A stretch of 64,000 nucleotides of DNA from an uncultured Flavobacteriaceae bacterium. GTDB lineage: Bacteria > Bacteroidota > Bacteroidia > Flavobacteriales > Flavobacteriaceae. Shown here piece by piece: positions 8,459 through 19,487 of the stretch. How positions within the stretch are numbered: the first letter of the stretch is position 1; each line of letters opens with the position of its first letter. Location of the stretch: NCBI GenBank assembly GCA_947494205.1, contig CANLUH010000004.1:278773-342772 (forward strand). Direction: 5' to 3'. Made by a program: the position numbers and the translations under genes. The notes under the pieces are model-generated. The model did no database searches. It was not told the DNA's origin and saw only the letters and a program-made list of their open reading frames with translations.

Positions 8459-8533
8459 TTAGCGTATACTCTTGCGCAGACATACTAACGCCATCAGGAA
8501 TTAAATATAAAATAAAAAGATATCATTCTATTG

Positions 8534-11500
8534 TTAACCCTCTTCATTATTTGTACTTTCTTTTATTTCATTAACACCTTTTTTAACACCTTTTTTAATT
8601 CCCTTTTTTTCAAAACTTTCTATTTGCTTATTTATTTTCGTATCCATTTTTAATTCTTTTACCTTTTGTTCCAAAGGGATTACTTTTTTTAACCTGTTGT
8701 TATAAGCCTGCTTTTTTACTTTATCGTTAGCATTTCCATATAATAACTTTCTTAATTTATTATTTTGTTTTAATAATGCACTATCAGCTAAGTCAAGTTT
8801 TTCGGCAATCTTCTTCGCCTTTGAAATATAACCTTGATTTACTAATTCACTGAGTAAACTTGATATAAAGATATCATTCATTGAATCCATCATCTTCCCG
8901 GAATCAAACTCTCCATCCTCATTATTATATTTACCCTTAGTGTAATTTTTAAAAACCTCTTTAGACATATTTGTTGCAATACTAATAGATATTTTACCTA
9001 ATTTGGTTTGAGACATTTTATATACTTTTGAAGTTATTCCAACACCAGGCACAGGAGAAAAAGCTGATTTAGCATAAGCTTTGACCGCCTCAAATCCAGC
9101 GCCCCACCAGCTAATCCCATCAAATGCTTCTTGTGCAGTTTTATCTTCTAATACCATAGCACTAAGAAAATCCATACCAGCTTCTAAAGCAAAAGCTAGT
9201 ACCGCATCCCCAATTGCTGTAACTGGATCATCTCCTTCAGTATCTTTATATTTTAATGGACTATTAAATGAAAAAGAGTAAGGTGATAAGCTAGGGTATT
9301 TTTTATAGACTGGGTCAATACTTTTAAATTTACCAAGTCTAGGGTCATAACTCCTCCAGTACGATGTATAACTATTACCTTCTCCTTTAAGTTCATTATC
9401 AAACTCCATCCCATTAAACCCATATCGATAATCTGAGGTATTCGCATGTTTACCAGGTAATAGCATCCCGAACGGATAGTAATCGTTATAGGCTTTTATC
9501 TCTGCATTAAAATAAGCTAAAGCAGTATTATTAAAAGTTGGGATTTTTTTATCGCTAACTACAGATAATACATTGCCTAAGTGATTGGATAATTCGTAGT
9601 TTTTATCTCCTACCTCGTTAGAAAACACATAAGCAACATTAGCATTTAAAAACTCGCTTTGCTCCCAAATAGAACTAACAGCTTCTACTGTCATTGGTGT
9701 AGCGCTTAAATTTATTCTAGATTGTAATGCTTGTGGTGTACCATCGAAAATATAGGTGTCTGCAATAGTATTCTGCCCCGTTTCTAAACTGTATTGTAAT
9801 TGTCTTAATTGGAAACGTGTCCCATAAGTACCTCCTAAACTAGATGTTGTCACTTCTTCTACACTAGTCGTTGCTGGTGTTGTTTCCTGACTTTCTTTTA
9901 CTAGTAAATATCCATTTTTAGTACTAAACGTTGTATTATTAATTTTTAAAGTAATTATTTCATCTTTGTCTGTAATATTAGTAGTAAATACAGAAGTATT
10001 GGATACTCTTAATACATCATCTTCTGCAAAACCTACTGCAGTGGTAATGTGATGTGTATTTATAATACCTCCAGCTGTTGTTGATCTTAGTATGTATATA
10101 GGAACATAGCTTTCATTGTCATTTTTAAAATAAGTATCTAAAGTGTTTTTATTTATAACATTATTTGCATCTTTTCTACTAAAAGAAATCGAAGCTACCT
10201 TAATAGAATCGTTTACTGGAATTCTATCGATTAAGTTAAATTCTGTGGTTTGGTTATAATTAACAATACCAAACTTACTTTCGGTAACTACTGCTGGCGC
10301 AGCTTGCCATGTTGTTGTTCTTGCTGCTCCTAATCCTAGTACAATCTCACTATCCTCAGTGATGCCATTAATACCGTCTACTAGTAAATCTATATTAGAT
10401 TGTTCTATTCCTAAACGGCTACTACCATATACATGGTGTTCTTTATGGGTGCTTACAGAGTAAGTATTCGCATTTTGATCTGCCACTGTAGCTATCGTTT
10501 CGAAAACTCCTAATACATTTCCTTGCGCATCTCTTGCGTAACGTGTTGTTACACTATCTCCTCCTTGTGGTGTTACTGTTTTAGATATACGGTTTCCTAA
10601 TCCATCATAACCAAAACTAATCGTTTCTACTACAGTTTCGAACGTAGCGTCTGCATATTTAAGTACTCGGTCTACTTTACCATCTACTCGCCATTGTATG
10701 GTTAATAATTCGGTTCTATCTTTAATTATTTGTCCTTCTTCATCATATACATAGTTATGAGATTCTGGGTCATTTTCATCGTAAGGTATGTTTATAATTG
10801 CTTCTTGGTCGTCTATATCTTCAGTAAAAAGATCTGGCGAAACAGTATCTTTCACTAAGGTTAATTTATTGGTGTTTTCAGTATAATTATACGTAAAATC
10901 GTCCATGGCTACATAAGCACCTTCGCGTAATGCAGTTCTTGTTAACTCTTCTAAGTTTCCATTACGGTCGTAACTATAACTTGAATTATAACTTGCTACT
11001 GAGTTTACATTATTACCTGTTACCGAATTTGATGTCATCGCCTTGATACGGTTTAGCTGATCGTAACTGTATTGGTTTACTTGTGCTGGTAACATGGTGT
11101 TTTCCTGCTCTCGTAAACTGGTTACCATTTGGCTAATATTACCATTGTACAGCGTATTTATGGCTGGGTTAGATAATGAGAAATGATTTGAAGTGGTTAT
11201 GTTGGTTCCTACTGCTTTATAATCGCCATTGTAATAGCCTAAAGAGTAACTAAAAGCATCTCTTGCTACTAATGAATTGGCTGTACCATCTTTACCAAAG
11301 TCTAATGTGCCATCTTCTATATATTCTCCATTTACCGATTTTAACCAACCTTGTAAAGTATAAACATAATCTGAGCCTTGTACTTTTTTGTCTCCTAGTT
11401 CCATACGTGCTAAAGGACCGTGCTCGTAATATTGGTAGGTAGCATCTTCTTCCCAAATATAACCGTCTTTAGAGGTTTGTACTGCTGTTATACGGTTATC

Positions 11501-14500
11501 GGCATCGTAAGCGTATTGATGTATAAACTGGTCTTGTTTTCCTTTTTGGTAGGTAACGCGTTCTACATTTCCACTTATTAAATCGTAATCGTAGTTTACA
11601 CGTTTTAAGTGTTCGTCGTCTCCTCTAAATAAATCGGTATAATAGTGTACCAATTCTTTTACATTACCGTGTATATCGTAGTTATAGAATATACCATTAT
11701 CGAATACTGGATTTGATACTATTGTAGACCCCGTTACTATTTCATTAAAATAGAGTACACCTGCTACGCGATTACGCAAACTTAATGGTGCACTATTAGA
11801 TTGGAATAACAATCCTGAATTCGTAATTGGATCTGTAGCAGCTTGTGGTGTTATTGATACTACTTTATCGTATACTGTTCTTGTGACTTCTTTTCTAATG
11901 GTTCCGGTTAAGTTAAAGCCATTTACTTTTGTATAGTCTCCTGCTACTTCTTTTTCCAGACGTCCGTCGTCTGTAATACGGTACACTCCTGTTTCTGGTC
12001 TAATTTCTCCAGCTTCGACAATACGACCTAAACCATCATAATACGTGTAACTAAATCGTTCTGCATCAAGTGCCTCTGATGCTACTCCTAAATTAACGTA
12101 TTTTACTTTCCCTATTTTATTAGAAGAATAACGCATAGTTAAATCCATACGTAATGGTTCGTTAGGTTGTGCTTCGGTAATAGATGCTATTACTTCTCCA
12201 TTTATATAATAATTGATAGTATTAGCAATACGTTCTATTCTAAATACATCGCCTGGTGTATAATAGAGTGGTGCTCCTGAGATGTGCCCGCCGTTGGCGT
12301 AAACACGTAACTTATTAGAACCATAAGTATAGAATTGATAGTCTACATCTCTATGTCCTGCAGCTTCTAGGTTAGAGTTTACATAACCCAAACCAAAACT
12401 AACTCCAACATTAAAAGAATATGCCGGATCTGTTGAACGTTCCACATAACCATCGTTCTGTAATACTTCTGCGCTATGCGCTCTATTCCAATCGTATGTT
12501 GTATTCTTATTGATGGTTTCACCATTATCTGATACAGTATAGCTTCCTGAAACCTCTTCTACTAAATTATATGCAATTGGAGTATTTGTTGCTAAACCAA
12601 AATCTACAAACTTGAATCCATTGACTCTTCTGTTAGCAGCTGCTATACTTAAATCTACTCGCAATGGTTCTCCTGGTTGTAATTCTGGAATTCTTGCTAA
12701 TAACTCGTTATCCATGTAGTAAAGAATCTCTCCATTAATTCTTTCTATTTTTAGAGTTTCTCCTCCCGAATAAAATCTAGATGCTTTTGTTCCTCCATTA
12801 GCATACGCAATGGCTCTTTTTTTACCATCTGACCCTGTGTAGGTATAGAAGTTATAGGCCATATTTCTATGTGCTGCAACATTTAGATTTGTGGTCTCAT
12901 AGCTTAATCCTAAACTTATAGTTCTATTGACTTGGTGGTCCAAATCTAATGTACGTTCTAAATAACCATTTCCATGCATGTATTCTACACTCTTTACGTT
13001 GTTCCACCCCCCCGCTATATTAGCAATGGTGTTATCTGCACTCGACACAATATAATTTGAAGCATTGGACCCTGTAAATGTTGGAGACGTAATAAAAGGA
13101 TCTTGTCCTGCGTCTTGCGAAGCTATTATTCTACCTAAATCGTCGTATGCAAAACGTGTAACTCCTCCATCGGGTGTACGCTGCCATACTAGTTGATTTA
13201 AACTATTATAACGGTATTGTGTTTCTAAATTATGCTGTGGCAACAATGTGTTATTTTCTCCTACATTAGCTGTTGGTGTTGCCGTATTTCTATAATTATC
13301 TATGTTTTGTTGTTCGGCTTCATTTAGTATATTTAGTCGATTAACGCCTTGTGGAGGAACCGTTTGCGTTAAGTTCCCTGCTTGATCGTAATAGTATAAT
13401 GTGTATTGGTATTCTTCATCTGTATAGGTCATATCCAATGTTTCTACTGCATCTCCTGTCGCAGCATCTAAATAATCTATTATGAATTTTTCACGTAATT
13501 CGGCTAACAAAGCTTGATACGCTTCTGCTTCGTAAGTCTCTTTAATTCCTGCTAAAAAATCTTCGCAATCGTCTACTATTTGTACTGGATAATATGCTGG
13601 CAATGCTGCAGGTGGACAAATAGCATGCTGTCTTAAATAAATAGTATTTACATAAGCATTCCATGGTACAAATGAGGTTTCATTATTATGGTTTACATAG
13701 TAAGCAGCATACGCATTAATTACATCGTTTATTCCATTATAACCGTAGCGTAAATTTGTATTTCCAAATTCTGCTAGACTTAAATAATTATTACTGTAAA
13801 CACTTGTTACTCCTAAAGTTTCTATATAATAGATGTAGGAGGTTACTAGGTATTGTAAGTTTAAATTACAGAATTGTGTTTCGTAGAAGTTAGATAAGGA
13901 GACACCGCTTATTCTTTGCGATACTGTATCTCCTTCTTCTGTTCCTGTTGGACCTTGGAAATCCATAAAGTCTAAATACTCTTGGTAAGCTGTTGTACAA
14001 CTTACTGGAATTATAGGTTGCGTTACGCAAGTTCCACAGGGTAAGTTTCCACCTGGTTCTGTAGGAGTTGGTGTTATATCAACAAGATCTCTAGTAGGAT
14101 TGGAGCTTCTTCCGTTTTGTCCATCTGGTAGATCTGGAAGATCGCCTTCATTTCCATCTGGATCTACTGGGTTTCCATCTGTACAATTACTAACATGTAA
14201 TTCCCATGTTAATTCACAAAAGTTAACTTGTGTTTCTAAATATGTATTAGGCATTTCACAACCTGCATAACTTCTAAATGGTCTATTAAAAGCTTCTACA
14301 TAATCTCCGTTAGATAATCTGTAAGTTACATCTGCTTGTACTCCTCCTTTTATATCGAAATAGACAATTTCGGATATATTACTAAAATCGTCAATACCAG
14401 ATTCTAGAGCAAAAACTCCGTTTCCTAACGAGCCATCAAAATATAAATAAATAGTTCCTGTAGGTACATTATTACCGCCTATTTGCGAACCATTAAGTAC

Positions 14501-17500
14501 CATAATCGCACTAGAGAAATCGGAATTGTGTTCTTCACATATAGATTCGCAATATGAAGTAAAAAAGTCTGACCATCTAAATGGTGTATTAGAGGTTCCT
14601 GAAGGTGTATCTATATATTGACTTACATTTGCAGAGTACCCAACAATACCACCATTTGGAATGCCTTGAATAGCACTATTTAACATTAATTCGTAAACAT
14701 GCTCAAACCTTGCTTCTTGATCATTATCTCCGGTCCCTACTGTATTACAGGTTTCTTTTGTTGGAGGATTATAAGAACCTCCTCCTGTCCCAGGTCCTTC
14801 AGTATCTACAGCTTCACAACACGCAAAATCAAACGCTTCTGAAAATGTTACAGTTATCGTTCCTGTAGTTCCATCTACATATAGATAATTAAGGCTTGCT
14901 TCTTGTGATATATCATTATCGGTTAAGAAATTTATAGACGTAATACTTTCAAAATTATAGTTACTTACAATAGCTTGAAGTTCTGATGTGGTCATCGTTA
15001 GTACTGGCGTAATTTCAACAGCAATTTCACCGCCTTCTGCTAATATTGGTCTAGGAATACTTATTATATAGTTTCCATTTTCGAATGTCCAACTAGCATC
15101 TACGCTTCCTAAATTATCTTCGTAGTACACCGGTAATATTCCTGTACTATATGTAATTTCTTCTTCTAAATTATAGGCTGTTGTATCGAAAATATGTCCT
15201 GATGCTATTAAAGCATTTAACAATGCTGTAAAATCGGTTGAAATGTCTTCCTCTAAAGTACAGGGCTGCACTAAAGTGTATCCTGCACCTAGAGTTGAAG
15301 GAATACTATCAAAATCTAGACTTCCTTCGCAGTTTCCCAAAGCTACACATGTACTTCCTGTAAAGACAGCATCTAATTCTTGTGTTCCTATTTGAATTTT
15401 GGCAAGAATACTAAACATATTTTCTCCTGCGCTAACACCATTAAAATAAATGGTTGTAAACTCTTTTATTAACCAACTATCACCATAACTATTCCAACTA
15501 TGCAATAGATTATTCCAGTTATTTTGAGGTAGATTTAACGTAAAGGTATTTTCGCAAAAAGTACCTGCTCCTGTTAATTCGAAATTTAACGCTGTATTGT
15601 TTGTTGTATTAACTGTACCAACAAATTCTATAGCATCTAACACAGCTCCACTTCTAAAACGGTTATATAGGTCGTTTGTTAAATATTGTCCTTCGTAAGT
15701 ATTTGCACCAACGAGATCTGTAATATTATTTTGAGAGACAAATCCATTTAAGAATAATTCCATATCTATAAGGTTAGGGCACTTACCTGTTTCTAAATAA
15801 ATAACGGCATCATTTACATCTTCTGTATCTTGTACAATACTAGTAACAGATGGGTTTCCTTCTGTTAAATCCACTGGTATAACAGCGTCTATTGGAATAA
15901 AACGTTTTTGTTTTTTAGCATACAAAGCAGCATCTGCTTCATTACTACAAATTTGATTTCCACTAGGGATATTTATACTTACAGAATAGCTTCCTATAAC
16001 GGCATTATTAACAACATCACTCGGTTCTCTTAAAGGTACGCCTCCTGTTCCGTCTGGGTTTTGACCTAAAATACATCCATTATAATACCCTAGTGCACTT
16101 ACATGGGCATTCATTAATAGGTATTGAAGTTTTGATTTTAAACTTAAATAAAAGCTTTTATACTGTTGCCATACTCTATCTTTTTCTTCTGTAGTTAGAT
16201 TTGTTAATACATTTATATTTATACCACTAGGAACATTACAACTTGTTAATCCATTGCATTTTACTGCTGCATAAGCACTATATAACATGTTTCCTCCAGC
16301 ATTTTCATAATTAGAAGTTATAGCTTCCGTCATAATTGTATTGGCTTGAGAAGGAATACCGTTATTAGTTGCAAAAAATGGATCTTGAGTTTTAATACTG
16401 TTATTGTTAACTACTAATCCTGCAGATTGTGCATGAGCGTAGGTTTCTACAATCCTTAAATAATCATCGTAAGTACTTGGTGTTAAATCTACTGGTTGAG
16501 ATGTTCCATCTGGAGTATATAATACGTCTACAGATTCTACTATGTTACAAAGTTGTTCTTCGTAAGCTAAATATTGGTATTCTGGATGATAACCAACTAA
16601 AGATTTTACCCAATTAGGTTCCCAAGATTCTAAAAACACAGCTAAATCACTTATGTGTTCTGGCAATACATATGTGTAGGAAATATCATCTTGAGTTGTG
16701 CCAGAAAGCACATAAGTGTTATCATTATCTAATATTGCAGGGAGATAAGTACCATTGTCCTGTAAAACAACTTTTATTTCTGCTGGCGCTCCGTTATCGT
16801 CTGTATAAGGTTGTAGGGGAGAACGCCAGTTATTATCTTCATATTCATTATCATAACGCAGTCTATTATTTTCATTAAACACACTTAAAGCATCCATAAC
16901 AGTAGTTTCTGTATTTAATGTACCATATTGACCTCCTGGCTTTATGTCTTGTTCTAATATACTAGTATAGATTTCGCAAGTACTTATTACTTGTACACCG
17001 CATTCTGAGTTACAGGCTTGCAGTGTTAATTTCCATTCTGTGGCATAACCATTAGCAAAAGATTCTATTTGAATTCGTTCTTGTTCTGTACCACCGTTAT
17101 AGGTAACAGTAATGTAACCATCGTTATCTTCTGAAAGACTCCCTACAGTTAAAGTTAATTGAAAGTAGAGGTTTAAATTTTCGATAATATAGTCTAGTTT
17201 ATTTCCTAAGCCTTGTACACAATCTGCACAACTTATATTACAAGTGTCTGGCAAATTAAGTTCGAAAGGCACTACATAACACGGGTTAGTTTCATCTTGA
17301 AGCAAATCGATATATTGATTTGCATAAGCATTAAGTGCCTCTTTATTTACTCTTAAATCTTTATGTACAGTATATGTTCCTGTTTTTAATTGTCCTGAAT
17401 CACTTTCTGAAAGCGCTTCAACTAAAGCATTAATCTCGTTTGCTGTTGGCTCTTCAAAAATTCTTACTACACCACAATCGTCTGTTACTGTTAATACCAA

Positions 17501-19480
17501 ATCGTATTTAAACGGAAAGTTATTTGTACTACTTGCTCCTGCTCCTGTTGAAAAAGCGCCTCCTAAATTTTCAGTACAAACCAACTCAAATCCAGCATTT
17601 ACTATAGTATAATCAAACTCGTAAACTCTATCTTTTGCGACTCCAATCTCTCTTGTTAACCTTAAAGCATCTTGTAAATTTCCAAAGTTACCTGTACTAT
17701 ACTTTTCATTAGAATCTATAGTCGTATCTACTGCATTTTCATTTAGTTTATTAAGCAAATCTGTAGTAACTCCTGCAATTTCTCCTTCGCCTTCTCCTAA
17801 TTCTAAAGTTTGTAAACCAGAATCTGGGCTTGCCTCTCCAGATAATGCTGTTGCAATTGTTCTTCCTTGTGGATCTATATAACTTACACTTACTTGACCA
17901 TTAGGGTCTATTACCATATTTTTTTTGTAATGACTTGCATTACCTACTCGGTATCCAAAAAGTCTATTAAGTTCTTCTTGAGTAGGTGTAAAGTAATAGT
18001 ATTCCATTTCGTGATCTGTACCCAATCGGTGCTTTATACCAACACCACTTTTACGACGAATTCTACCAGTATTATCTGGTGTATATTCTATTTGACTAAA
18101 TGGAAATTTCTCAGCATCTGGTACAAAAGCTTGAAAAGGCTTATCACCGTTTGCTGCTATTGCTGTTGGTCCATAATATTTGCTAGCTCCTCTTATAGTA
18201 CTCATACCATTAACCTCAACTTCACAATTTTCTTCTGGATCTACGCTTGTATCATCCCAATCAAAATCTATATGATTATATATTGTATTTGTTGCATCAG
18301 AAATATTGAAGTCTTCATAATAACGTATCTCGTTATCATTTGCAGGAACTGGTAATACTTCAATGGCTGGGCGCCCTTGATTATCGTAAATAACTTCCCC
18401 GACTATTGCATTATCGTCACTATTAATTCGAGTTACAGTTTGCCTGTTTCTTAATGTTCCATCAAAATAGCTAACGACTTCTTTCTTTTTACCATCTTCG
18501 GCATAGCTTGCTTGAAATTGCCAATTTTTATCATTTTCATGACTTTGTAGTAATTCTATATTATGATTTTCCCAACCAATTACATCGCTAACCGTTCTAT
18601 CATTAAAACTCCATTCTCCATGATAGGGAATCGATGGGTTTTCTGGAAAAACTCCCACAGCTCTAACACGATATATTAAAAATCCTTTATCGTAAATATG
18701 TGGAATTTTATAAGTTGTATTTTCCGTTTGAATTCTCGTATTGTTAAGTTGAAAATCACGTAATGTTAATGGTATATCTCCTGCTGTTAATGCTGTACTA
18801 AATGATGATGAATAGCTGTCTAGCCAAGTCCATTCTAGTTCGTAATATTTAGCTCCTGAAACAGAGTTCCAACTCATATCTATTGCTGTATTAGAAACTA
18901 CAGAAGCACTAGGAGATAATGATGTTGTTGCTAATGCCCTTGCTTCATTATCTGCTACAAAACCTAATCGTAACTCCATACCTTGCGGTGTTGTGGCAGA
19001 TGGAGGCGTATTATCTGTTAAATTTTCTAAACTAATACTCGTAATTTCTATAGAAATACCTTGTCTATCGTTTATATGGTAACGACTTAAATTATTATAA
19101 TTACCTGTGTTAGAAAACGGATTATATTCCACTACTAGTTCTGTTTCTACTGTAGCTGAACTTTCTGGTAAAAAAACACCAGAATTGTTTGGTACTAAAG
19201 GCGTTATTTTTAATCCTAAAGTATATTTGTAGTGATAATTTACTGGATCATTCTCATCTAGTTTTAGAGATACAAAAGATTGCGGGCGTACAGCTATATA
19301 TTCTGGTTGAGAATAATACGAAGCATTATCAAAACTTATAGGTGTTGTACTTACCTGAATATTTAATGGATTACTTTTACGTTCGATTTGTCCGTAGACG
19401 TTTTGGAATCCAAAACATATAAGAAATAGTATTGTACTATAGAATGTTCTTACTAGTCGTGTTATATTATTATTTTCCAT
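8534..19480 (-). CDS. Giant RHS/YD-repeat secreted protein with RHS core and variable C-terminus
   Basis: 3648 aa. It has an N-terminal signal peptide (hydrophobic stretch ending about NVYGQ), a DUF6443-like segment with GEVIYDNQGRPAIEVLPV (about 385-405), a long Cys-containing central part, then YD repeats (RYNSLNQLVWQR, RFAYDDLGRI, YDGLGNRISK). Two copies of a lectin-like module lie within the YD region (DNA about 13017-12590 and 12500-12090). The RHS core (YYPFGMLLPG, YDPRLGKFKSIDP, FNSPLKYKDTEG) ends near residue 3414, followed by about 235 residues of unrecognised tip with a Lys/Gly-rich end. In this superfamily the shell encloses a C-terminal toxin; toxin activity here is inferred. It is the last gene of a three-gene operon, 7 bp after the 204-aa gene. 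Confidence 0.9.
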   Translation of the reverse strand: MENNNITRLVRTFYSTILFLICFGFQNVYGQIERKSNPLNIQVSTTPISFDNASYYSQPEYIAVRPQSFVSLKLDENDPVNYHYKYTLGLKITPLVPNNSGVFLPESSATVETELVVEYNPFSNTGNYNNLSRYHINDRQGISIEITSISLENLTDNTPPSATTPQGMELRLGFVADNEARALATTSLSPSASVVSNTAIDMSWNSVSGAKYYELEWTWLDSYSSSFSTALTAGDIPLTLRDFQLNNTRIQTENTTYKIPHIYDKGFLIYRVRAVGVFPENPSIPYHGEWSFNDRTVSDVIGWENHNIELLQSHENDKNWQFQASYAEDGKKKEVVSYFDGTLRNRQTVTRINSDDNAIVGEVIYDNQGRPAIEVLPVPANDNEIRYYEDFNISDATNTIYNHIDFDWDDTSVDPEENCEVEVNGMSTIRGASKYYGPTAIAANGDKPFQAFVPDAEKFPFSQIEYTPDNTGRIRRKSGVGIKHRLGTDHEMEYYYFTPTQEELNRLFGYRVGNASHYKKNMVIDPNGQVSVSYIDPQGRTIATALSGEASPDSGLQTLELGEGEGEIAGVTTDLLNKLNENAVDTTIDSNEKYSTGNFGNLQDALRLTREIGVAKDRVYEFDYTIVNAGFELVCTENLGGAFSTGAGASSTNNFPFKYDLVLTVTDDCGVVRIFEEPTANEINALVEALSESDSGQLKTGTYTVHKDLRVNKEALNAYANQYIDLLQDETNPCYVVPFELNLPDTCNISCADCVQGLGNKLDYIIENLNLYFQLTLTVGSLSEDNDGYITVTYNGGTEQERIQIESFANGYATEWKLTLQACNSECGVQVISTCEIYTSILEQDIKPGGQYGTLNTETTVMDALSVFNENNRLRYDNEYEDNNWRSPLQPYTDDNGAPAEIKVVLQDNGTYLPAILDNDNTYVLSGTTQDDISYTYVLPEHISDLAVFLESWEPNWVKSLVGYHPEYQYLAYEEQLCNIVESVDVLYTPDGTSQPVDLTPSTYDDYLRIVETYAHAQSAGLVVNNNSIKTQDPFFATNNGIPSQANTIMTEAITSNYENAGGNMLYSAYAAVKCNGLTSCNVPSGININVLTNLTTEEKDRVWQQYKSFYLSLKSKLQYLLMNAHVSALGYYNGCILGQNPDGTGGVPLREPSDVVNNAVIGSYSVSINIPSGNQICSNEADAALYAKKQKRFIPIDAVIPVDLTEGNPSVTSIVQDTEDVNDAVIYLETGKCPNLIDMELFLNGFVSQNNITDLVGANTYEGQYLTNDLYNRFRSGAVLDAIEFVGTVNTTNNTALNFELTGAGTFCENTFTLNLPQNNWNNLLHSWNSYGDSWLIKEFTTIYFNGVSAGENMFSILAKIQIGTQELDAVFTGSTCVALGNCEGSLDFDSIPSTLGAGYTLVQPCTLEEDISTDFTALLNALIASGHIFDTTAYNLEEEITYSTGILPVYYEDNLGSVDASWTFENGNYIISIPRPILAEGGEIAVEITPVLTMTTSELQAIVSNYNFESITSINFLTDNDISQEASLNYLYVDGTTGTITVTFSEAFDFACCEAVDTEGPGTGGGSYNPPTKETCNTVGTGDNDQEARFEHVYELMLNSAIQGIPNGGIVGYSANVSQYIDTPSGTSNTPFRWSDFFTSYCESICEEHNSDFSSAIMVLNGSQIGGNNVPTGTIYLYFDGSLGNGVFALESGIDDFSNISEIVYFDIKGGVQADVTYRLSNGDYVEAFNRPFRSYAGCEMPNTYLETQVNFCELTWELHVSNCTDGNPVDPDGNEGDLPDLPDGQNGRSSNPTRDLVDITPTPTEPGGNLPCGTCVTQPIIPVSCTTAYQEYLDFMDFQGPTGTEEGDTVSQRISGVSLSNFYETQFCNLNLQYLVTSYIYYIETLGVTSVYSNNYLSLAEFGNTNLRYGYNGINDVINAYAAYYVNHNNETSFVPWNAYVNTIYLRQHAICPPAALPAYYPVQIVDDCEDFLAGIKETYEAEAYQALLAELREKFIIDYLDAATGDAVETLDMTYTDEEYQYTLYYYDQAGNLTQTVPPQGVNRLNILNEAEQQNIDNYRNTATPTANVGENNTLLPQHNLETQYRYNSLNQLVWQRTPDGGVTRFAYDDLGRIIASQDAGQDPFITSPTFTGSNASNYIVSSADNTIANIAGGWNNVKSVEYMHGNGYLERTLDLDHQVNRTISLGLSYETTNLNVAAHRNMAYNFYTYTGSDGKKRAIAYANGGTKASRFYSGGETLKIERINGEILYYMDNELLARIPELQPGEPLRVDLSIAAANRRVNGFKFVDFGLATNTPIAYNLVEEVSGSYTVSDNGETINKNTTYDWNRAHSAEVLQNDGYVERSTDPAYSFNVGVSFGLGYVNSNLEAAGHRDVDYQFYTYGSNKLRVYANGGHISGAPLYYTPGDVFRIERIANTINYYINGEVIASITEAQPNEPLRMDLTMRYSSNKIGKVKYVNLGVASEALDAERFSYTYYDGLGRIVEAGEIRPETGVYRITDDGRLEKEVAGDYTKVNGFNLTGTIRKEVTRTVYDKVVSITPQAATDPITNSGLLFQSNSAPLSLRNRVAGVLYFNEIVTGSTIVSNPVFDNGIFYNYDIHGNVKELVHYYTDLFRGDDEHLKRVNYDYDLISGNVERVTYQKGKQDQFIHQYAYDADNRITAVQTSKDGYIWEEDATYQYYEHGPLARMELGDKKVQGSDYVYTLQGWLKSVNGEYIEDGTLDFGKDGTANSLVARDAFSYSLGYYNGDYKAVGTNITTSNHFSLSNPAINTLYNGNISQMVTSLREQENTMLPAQVNQYSYDQLNRIKAMTSNSVTGNNVNSVASYNSSYSYDRNGNLEELTRTALREGAYVAMDDFTYNYTENTNKLTLVKDTVSPDLFTEDIDDQEAIINIPYDENDPESHNYVYDEEGQIIKDRTELLTIQWRVDGKVDRVLKYADATFETVVETISFGYDGLGNRISKTVTPQGGDSVTTRYARDAQGNVLGVFETIATVADQNANTYSVSTHKEHHVYGSSRLGIEQSNIDLLVDGINGITEDSEIVLGLGAARTTTWQAAPAVVTESKFGIVNYNQTTEFNLIDRIPVNDSIKVASISFSRKDANNVINKNTLDTYFKNDNESYVPIYILRSTTAGGIINTHHITTAVGFAEDDVLRVSNTSVFTTNITDKDEIITLKINNTTFSTKNGYLLVKESQETTPATTSVEEVTTSSLGGTYGTRFQLRQLQYSLETGQNTIADTYIFDGTPQALQSRINLSATPMTVEAVSSIWEQSEFLNANVAYVFSNEVGDKNYELSNHLGNVLSVVSDKKIPTFNNTALAYFNAEIKAYNDYYPFGMLLPGKHANTSDYRYGFNGMEFDNELKGEGNSYTSYWRSYDPRLGKFKSIDPVYKKYPSLSPYSFSFNSPLKYKDTEGDDPVTAIGDAVLAFALEAGMDFLSAMVLEDKTAQEAFDGISWWGAGFEAVKAYAKSAFSPVPGVGITSKVYKMSQTKLGKISISIATNMSKEVFKNYTKGKYNNEDGEFDSGKMMDSMNDIFISSLLSELVNQGYISKAKKIAEKLDLADSALLKQNNKLRKLLYGNANDKVKKQAYNNRLKKVIPLEQKVKELKMDTKINKQIESFEKKGIKKGVKKGVNEIKESTNNEEG
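13007..13013. repeat. C7/G7 homopolymer inside the giant RHS gene
   Basis: Seven consecutive C on the plus strand (G7 in the coding strand) in an otherwise AT-rich genome, near codon 2157. Such tracts can slip in replication; a frame change here would cut the protein upstream of its RHS core and toxin tip. Confidence 0.4.
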
Positions 19481-19487
19481 AAACTGC

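Larger units (their letters stand above)
7998..8533. other. Intergenic region holding djlA-like remnant and terminator
   Basis: 536 bp between the kinase and the giant RHS gene (convergent). It holds a broken copy of the 3' end of the DnaJ/TerB gene (8096-8154), a strong hairpin (8366-8395) and a short inverted repeat CACTCGTT-AAA-AACGAGTG (8440-8458). No ORF long enough to be an immunity gene for the RHS protein is present on either strand. Confidence 0.6.

Noticed and set aside
8155..8533. Possible immunity gene for the RHS tip
   Set aside because: Only very short frames (under 30 codons) exist on either strand, and a terminator lies in the middle.
8534..13500. YD repeats as DNA tandem repeats or CRISPR-like array
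   Set aside because: The similarity is at protein level only; the nucleotide units differ in length and sequence with no constant spacer pattern.
17867..18355. Plus-strand ORF of 162 codons opposite the giant RHS gene
   Set aside because: It is a mirror frame of the RHS coding sequence, with Tyr/Ile/Cys-rich low-information composition and no start context; other plus-strand ORFs at 9081, 16429, 16672, 22769 and 24447 have the same nature.
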